Below the pieces are notes generated by a model. It searched no databases, was not told the origin of the DNA, and saw only the letters and a list, made by a program, of their open reading frames with translations. A stretch of DNA of 64,000 nt. Origin: Salminus brasiliensis (taxonomy: Eukaryota > Chordata > Actinopteri > Characiformes > Bryconidae). This document shows, piece by piece, positions 55,401-64,000 of this stretch (positions within the stretch are counted from its first letter, which is position 1; each line of letters starts with the position of its first letter). The stretch is from positions 5,637,318 through 5,701,317 of the forward strand of contig NC_132891.1 of assembly GCF_030463535.1 (NCBI RefSeq), read 5' to 3'. The translations under genes were made by a program, and so were the position numbers.

Positions 55401-58400
55401 CAGCAGTTCTGCTTAGGCACATTTAACACAGTTTATGCTGGTTTAAAGACTGCTTGTGAATTTAGACCGGCTTTTTGAGGATGGAGTTCAAGTTTTTTAA
55501 ACACAGAATATTGAATACCAGCTGCTATTGGTGTTCTTATTTTACACACCCCTGCTTTTTCAAGTCTTGCTTTTTAAATGTGGCGATGGCTAACACAAGC
55601 CCACAGTGGTTATATGGTCAAATTTTCCACAGCTTAGTTTCTTTAGGTAATTTACGCCTTTAAAAAGTTAGGCTTATTCCCAAACAGGCTTTTAAAGGAT
55701 GGCTTTCTGATCATTTAGCATAGCTTGTTGATTAGGCTCATTTAGAAACTAGTATGTTAGCTAAGACAAGTCCACAGCAGTTGTCTAATTAGCACAGCCC
55801 AAGTTTGGGAAAGTTCAAGTTTTTCCCAGGGAGGCTTTTAAAGGATTATAAGAAAATCTAAACTTTTATATTAATTTAGAAATGTTCATATATAGGCCTG
55901 TGAAGATATTGTGCAGGATGAACAACGTAGCAGCTTTTAGACAGAATGCATAGGCTGTGAAATTCCTTCGATTTTTGTTAAATGACGTTACGCAGGCACA
56001 CTCAAGTCTGGCCAGCTAACAGCTCCACAGTATGTTAAATTTTGCACAGCTGAATTATACAAATGCTGCATATTTAGCATTGCTTATCTTATACTAATTT
56101 AGAAACTTTTAATCAATGTTTAATATTGAAAAAATAATCTTTATGTTAAATTATGTTACCAAGGCACACTCTGGAGACTTGGCTAACTTGGCTAACACGC
56201 GCCCAAAGTAGTCAAATCTTGCACAGCCCAAGTTTCTTTAGCTAATTTAGACTTTGGGAAAGTTCAGGTTGTTCCCAGGCAGGCTTTTAAAGTATGGTGT
56301 GAAAGTCTGAACTCTTAGTATAGCTTCTTTTTCTTATGCTAATTTAGACACATTTACGTTTAATCGACTTTTAATATAGGCCCGTGAAGACGATCCACAA
56401 CTGATTTACTGATTATTGCTTTTAGACAGAGTGTATAGGCTGTGAAATTCCTTCGATTTTTGTTAAATTACGTTACGTTACGTTATAACATTACGTTATA
56501 TGTTGTTAAATTTTGCACAGCTAAAATTTTAGTTTAATAAAATTATATAAATGCTGCATATTTAGCATTGCTTATTTCTTATACTAATTTAGAAACTTTA
56601 AATCAATGTTTAATATTGAAAAAATGCTCTTTATGTTAAATTGTTACATAGACACACTCTGGAGACTTTGCTAACTTCGCTAACCCGTCCAAAGTAGTCA
56701 AATTTCGCAAGGCCCAAGTTTCTTTAGTTAATTTAGACTTTTTTAAGCCTGTTTTCCCAGACAGGCTTTTAAAGGATTATAAAATCTGAACTTTTATATT
56801 AATTTAGAAACGTTTACGTTTAATCGACGTTTATATGTAGGCCTGTAAAGATGATACACATCACTGATTTATTGATTATTGTGCAGGATGAACAACGTAA
56901 CGACATTTAGACAGAATGTATTTCTTCATTTCCTTTTTAAAGGCTGTGAAATTGCTTGTATTTCTGTTAAATTGTTACATAGGCACAAACTTTGCTAGCT
57001 AATACAAGTCCACTCTAGTTGTCAAATTTAGCACAGCCCAGGTTTCAGACTACTTTAAACTTCAGGAAAGTTCAGGTTGTTCCCAGGCAGGCTTTTAAAG
57101 GATGGTGTGAAAGTCTGAACTCTTAGTATATCTTGTTTCTTGACACTTTTATATTTAATCGACTTTTAATATAGGCCTGTAAAGATACACATCATTGATT
57201 TATTGATTATTGTGCAGGACGAGCAGCTAACAGCTTTTAGACAGAATGTAGTTTTAGGTCTTAAAAATTACTTGTATTTTTCTTACATTTTGTTACATAG
57301 GCACACTTAGGGTTTGCTTGTCAGGTATGGGTATAGCTGTCGGCCAGCTAACACACATCCACTAGCTAGATATGTTGTAAACTTTAGCACAGGTTAGTTT
57401 CTCCACTAACCTAAATGTAAAGCCTTGAATGATCAACATAGTTTCACTAAAATCAAACTTTAAAACCTTACATCTCCAAAATGGCAACTGTACTGGAGAA
57501 GCTAGCTAGTATAAATCATACCTTTTAATGGAAATAATAAAAAATATTATATTCCTAGTACTTTTGGAGGATTTATGTGGGTCCATTTACATAAACTTTG
57601 GACACAATGTAGCTAGCTAAAGAACATTTAACAGATTTAGATAGCTAGCTACATATCAAAAAGTGAAATGACAAAAAGCTCTTTGAGAGGCTGAATGTTT
57701 ATCATCGCTTATTTCTTACGCTCGTTTATAAACATATTTAATCTAGTTTTAAAGTTGAAAACTGATGTTTTTTGTTAAATTATGTTGGATACATTCAGGA
57801 GTTTTGGTTAACTTTGCTAGCTAATACGTCCACACTAGTCACATTTAGCACAGCCCAAGTTTCCTTAGCTAATTTAGACCTCAGTTAAGTTTTTAATATG
57901 AAAATCTATCTATTTACATAAAATTTGGACACAATGTAGCTAGCTAAAGAACATTTGACAGATTTAGATAGCTAGCTACATATCAAAAAGTGAAGTGACA
58001 AAAAGTTATTTGAGAAAGGCTTTTAAAATATATATAAGGCTGAATGTTTATCATCGCTTATTTCTTACGCTCGTTTAGAAACATATTTAATCTAGTTTTA
58101 AAGTTGAAAACTGATGTTTTTTGTTAAATTATGTTGGATAGGCACACTCAGGAGTCTTGGCTAACTAAGCTAACTAAGCTAGCTAGCTAATACATCCACT
58201 CTAGTTGTCACATTTAGCACAGCCCAAGTTTCCTTAGCTAATTTAGACTTAACATTTTTATATAAAATAATTATGCTTTTTTTGTTTTTTTGTAGCTAGC
58301 TAAAGAACATTTGACAGATTTAGATAGCTAGCTACATATCAAAAAGTGAAGTAACAAAGTGAAGTAACAAAGTTATTTGAGAAAGGCTTATAAAATATAG

Positions 58401-59900
58401 CTATATAAGGCTGAATGTTTATCATCGCTTATTTCTTACGCTCGTTTAGAAACATTTTTAAACAGTTTTAAAGTTGAAAACTGATGTTTTTTGTTAAATT
58501 ATGTTGGATACATTCAGGAGTTTTGGCTAACTTTGCTAGCTAATAAGTCCACTCTAGTCACATTTAGCACAGCCCAAGTTTCCTTAGCTAATTAATACCC
58601 CAGTTAAGTTTTTAATATGAAAAATTATGCTATTTTTGTTTAGTTAATATTATATTCCTAGTAAGACTTTTTTTGTATCTATTTACATAAAATTTGGACA
58701 CAATGTAGCTAGCTAAAAAACATTTGACAGATTTAGATAGAGAAAGGCTTTTAAAATATATATAAGGCTGAATGTTTATCATCGCTTATTTCTTACGCTC
58801 GTTTAGAAACATATTTAATCTAGTTTTAAAGTTGAAAACTGATGTTTTTTGTTAAATTATGTTGGATAGGCACACTCAGGAGTCTTGGCTAACTAAGCTA
58901 ACTAAGCTAGCTAGCTAATACATCCACTCTAGTCACATTTAGCACAGCCCAAGTTTCCTTAGCTAATTTAGACTTAACATTTTTATATAAAATAATTATG
59001 CTTTTTTTGTTTTTTTGTAGCTAGCTAAAGAACATTTGACAGATTTAGATAGCTAGCTACATATCAAAAAGTGAAGTAACAAAGTGAAGTAACAAAGTTA
59101 TTTGAGAAAGGCTTATAAAATATAGCTATATAAGGCTGAATGTTTATCATCGCTTATTTCTTACGCTCGTTTAGAAACATTTTTAAACAGTTTTAAAGTT
59201 GAAAACTGATGTTTTTTGTTAAATTATGTTGGATACATTCAGGAGTTTTGGCTAACTTTGCTAGCTAATAAGTCCACTCTAGTCACATTTAGCACAGCCC
59301 AAGTTTCCTTAGCTAATTAATACCCCAGTTAAGTTTTTAATATGAAAAATTATGCTATTTTTGTTTAGTTAATATTATATTCCTAGTAAGACTTTTTTTG
59401 TATCTATTTACATAAAATTTGGACACAATGTAGCTAGCTAAAAAACATTTGACAGATTTAGATAGAGAAAGGCTTTTAAAATATATATAAGGCTGAATGT
59501 TTATCATCGCTTATTTCTTACGCTCGTTTAGAAACATATTTAATCTAGTTTTAAAGTTGAAAACTGATGTTTTTTGTTAAATTATGTTGGATAGGCACAC
59601 TCAGGAGTCTTGGCTAACTAAGCTAACTAAGCTAGCTAGCTAATACATCCACTCTAGTTGTCACATTTAGCACAGCCCAAGTTTCCTTAGCTAATTTAGA
59701 CTTAAAATTTTTATATAAAATAATTATGCTTTTTTTGTTTAGTTAATATTATATTCCTAGTAAGACTTTTTTTGTATCTATTTACATAAAATTTGGACAC
59801 AATGTAGCTAGGACAGCTAGCTGAAGAGCATCTGCTAGATTTAGCTATATAGCTAGTTAGCTAGTTAGCTACATGTCAAAAAGTGAAGTGGCGATTTTTT
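55400..59900. repeat. Satellite-like tandem array, about 360-bp monomers
   Basis: The marker atcatcgcttatttcttacg recurs at 57,701, 58,050, 58,421, 58,778, 59,146 and 59,503, spacings 349-371. Alternate monomers are most alike, giving a dimer of about 725 bp (tgtagctagctaaag at 58,291 and 59,016). Diverged monomers reach left to about 55.4 kb (gtgaagat...gcaggatgaacaacgta). AT-rich and almost free of ORFs over 60 codons. Confidence 0.85.
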
Positions 59901-60059
59901 CACGATAGTTTTTTTAGTTTCCACAAAGTTTATATTAATAACAGTCTGCATTTTATACAATGGTAAAGTGTAAACATAATTTAAGTGACTTATAAGTGTG
60001 TTTTAAAGTCGATATTTTGAGACATTTTGGTCAGGAAAGCTGAACTTCCTCTCAGTGGT

Positions 60060-60526
60060 AACCAGGCTATGTTTGCTAGCTAACTGCTAACTGCTAACTG
60101 CTAACTGCTAGTATCCAGAGCGAACTCCAGTTGTTTACTAGGGCTCGGCCAGGGCTCGGCCAGGGCTCGGCCAGGGCTCGGCCAGGGCTCGGCCAGGGCT
60201 CGGGGCGGGGGGGCTGCACGGTCCGGCCCGGGGCTTCCTCTGCGCTTCTTCCCCTCGGCTGAGTTATCGAGGCGGTGCTTCGACTTGGGAGTGTCAAGCT
60301 GGGCGTGTTTGACAGTCTGTGCTTTTTTTCCACGCCATTCTGTATGGGCTTCACACACACACACACACACACTCTCTCTCTCTCACACACTCTCTCTCTC
60401 TCTCCTCTCACACACACTCAGCCGTCGCCTTGGTCTTGTACTTTTGGCTCTGCCGGCTGAACTTGTGGCCGTTTCACGTCGCTGTCATCGCCCGGAGGAC
60501 AACACACGGCGGGTCGAGGAATCGGG
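60060..60526 (+). promoter_or_regulatory. CpG-rich promoter and probable first exon of an unidentified gene
   Basis: After 4.5 kb of AT-rich tandem repeats the sequence becomes strongly GC- and CpG-rich. It contains six copies of an 11-bp unit agggctcggcc (60,140-60,206) and a CA/CT microsatellite. It ends in a strong donor aatcggg|gtaagtg with the exon end at 60,526. There is no convincing ATG frame in the exon, so it is probably 5' UTR. SMARCC2 follows RNF41 in human, but nothing here identifies the gene. Confidence 0.5.
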
Positions 60527-60748
60527 GTAAGTGTTCTGGGTCGCTAACGTTGTTTAATGCTGCTGAGTGCGCTGTGAGGGGCTGCAGGGGGGCTGCAGGG
60601 GGGCGCAGTCGGGTTCGGCTCCTGCCGTGTTGGGTTCGTGGAGCGGAGCAGCTTCGTGGAAAGTACGAGCTCATACGACTGTTATGCGGAGCGGCGTAGA
60701 GCTGGGCGATATATCGGCTCCACCGGTATGCGATACTGTAGCGATACT

Positions 60749-61993
60749 CAACATGTCCAAATGTTTGTGGACACTCCTGCTGTGCTTATGGAGGGGGACT
60801 AGACAAGCTGCGTGCGCGCGTGAAGGGGTGTGTGTGTGTGTGTGTGTGTGCATTGGGTGCAACTTAACGTACCTGAACGCACCCATTGCTGATACAGATG
60901 TGCAAATGAACACACTGTGTGTTGCCCCATTGCTGATACAGATGTGCGAATGAACACACTGTGTGTTGCCCCATTGCTGATACAGATGTGCGAATGAACA
61001 CACTGTGTGTTGCCCCCATTGCTGATACAGATGTGCAAATGAACACACACTGTGTGTTGCCCCATTGCTGATACAGATGTGCGAATGCACACACTGTGTT
61101 GCCCCATTGCTGATACAGATGTGCGAATGCACACACTGTGTGTTGCCCCATTGCTGATACAGATGTGCGAATGCACACACTGTGTGTTGCCCCATTGCTG
61201 ATACAGATGTGCAAATGCACACACTGTGTGTTGCCCCATTGCTGATACAGATGTGCGAATGCACACACTGTGTGTTGCCCCATTGCTGATACAGATGTGC
61301 GAATACACACACTGTGTGTTGCCCCCATTGCTGATACAGATGTGCGAATGCACACACTATGTGCGTTCAGATACGTTAAGTTGCCCCCATTGCTGATACA
61401 GATGTGCAAATACACACACTGTGTGTTGCCCCCATTGCTGATACAGATGTGCAAATACACACACTGTGTGTTGCCCCCATTGCTGATACAGATGTGCAAA
61501 TACACACACTGTGTGTTGCCCCCATTGCTGATACAGATGTGCGAATGCACACACTGTGTGTTGCCCCATTGCTGATACAGATGTGCGAATACACACACTG
61601 TGTGTTGTCCCCATTGCTGATACAGATGTGCAAATACACACATGCAGCCTATCTAGTCCCTGTAGAGAACTACTGCCAATAGAATAGGACCCCTTGGCAC
61701 CATGCCTTCTAATGCCAGGCCTGGGTTTGAATGGTATGAAGCCCCCCAGTGTTGAGCTGTGGAGCAGTGGAAGAACTGTGCTCTCTGGAATGATGGATGG
61801 CGGCGCTCCGTCCAGCACTTCTGTGATGAGTTGGGGTGGTGATCATCCGACCTCACTATCACTGAATGCAATCCAATCCTCACAGCAATGCTCCTCCAAA
61901 GCAGAAAAATGCTCCTCTAGCAGAAAAACCTTTCTTCCCTGAAAAAAACAACAGTGAACGAGCGGGTGTCCCATTACTTTTGTCCATGTGGTG
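60749..61993 (+). mobile_element. TA-type MITE, copy 10, expanded by internal minisatellite
   Basis: Left end acatgtccaaatgtttgtgg, right end acttttgtccatgtggtg then TA. It is 1.24 kb instead of about 460 bp because an internal segment is tandemly repeated (about 60,880-61,640). Confidence 0.75.
60880..61640 (+). repeat. 44-45-bp minisatellite inside MITE copy 10
   Basis: About 17 units of the type ccattgctgatacagatgtg + cgaatgcacacactgtgtgttg. The unit is the segment that occurs once in other MITE copies (for example ccattgctgaccctgatgtg at about 46,305). It creates long spurious frames on both strands. Confidence 0.85.

Positions 61994-64000
<2,007 letters not shown>

Noticed and set aside
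60671-61818. Several long minus-strand frames (FAHLYQQWGNTQCVHSHICI type)
   Set aside because: They come from the minisatellite inside MITE copy 10.

Overview
This is a piece of vertebrate nuclear DNA, almost certainly from a teleost fish. Three intron-containing protein genes can be read exon by exon with GT/AG junctions and matching codon phases. The DNA between them is packed with fish-type short transposons, tRNA-derived SINEs, microsatellites and minisatellites. The SINE and MITE families look like those of ostariophysan fish (characin or catfish relatives), but that is only an impression. There are no prokaryotic features, no CRISPR array and no operon.

Layout. (1) 488-7346, + strand: the 3' half of ankrd52, an ankyrin-repeat subunit of protein phosphatase 6; 15 exons are present and the 5' exons lie off the left edge. 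About 10 kb without genes follow and probably form a very long 3' UTR ending near the AATAAA at 17,631. (2) 20,360-32,602, - strand: a complete slc39a5 (ZIP5 zinc transporter), 11 coding exons giving 555 residues plus one probable non-coding first exon, tail to tail with ankrd52. (3) 46,769-51,913, + strand: a complete rnf41 (Nrdp1 E3 ubiquitin ligase), 5 coding exons giving 318 residues. Its CpG-containing promoter and 5' non-coding exons are probably at about 34.6-37.0 kb, with 3' UTR polyadenylation signals at 52,029 and 54,570. (4) 55.4-59.9 kb: a satellite-like tandem array of about 360-bp monomers. It runs up to a CpG-rich promoter and probable first exon of an unidentified + strand gene (exon end at 60,526). 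The rest of the window is repeats.

The order and relative orientation ankrd52 (+), slc39a5 (-), rnf41 (+) match the mammalian block on human 12q13 as I remember it. NABP2, which lies between SLC39A5 and RNF41 there, is not visible here. The three genes share no pathway; the link is conserved synteny.

The most useful observations are: a 51-nt phase-symmetric exon in ankrd52 (1625-1675); a possible start-overlapping uORF in slc39a5; three hAT-like elements with readable 8-bp target duplications; a family of TA-flanked MITEs, one with a precise internal inversion, one hit by a SINE, and one whose interior has expanded into a minisatellite; several in-frame minisatellites that create long spurious ORFs; and an exon-like open segment at about 34.43-34.60 kb that I cannot assign. 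I saw no convincing new multi-gene system.
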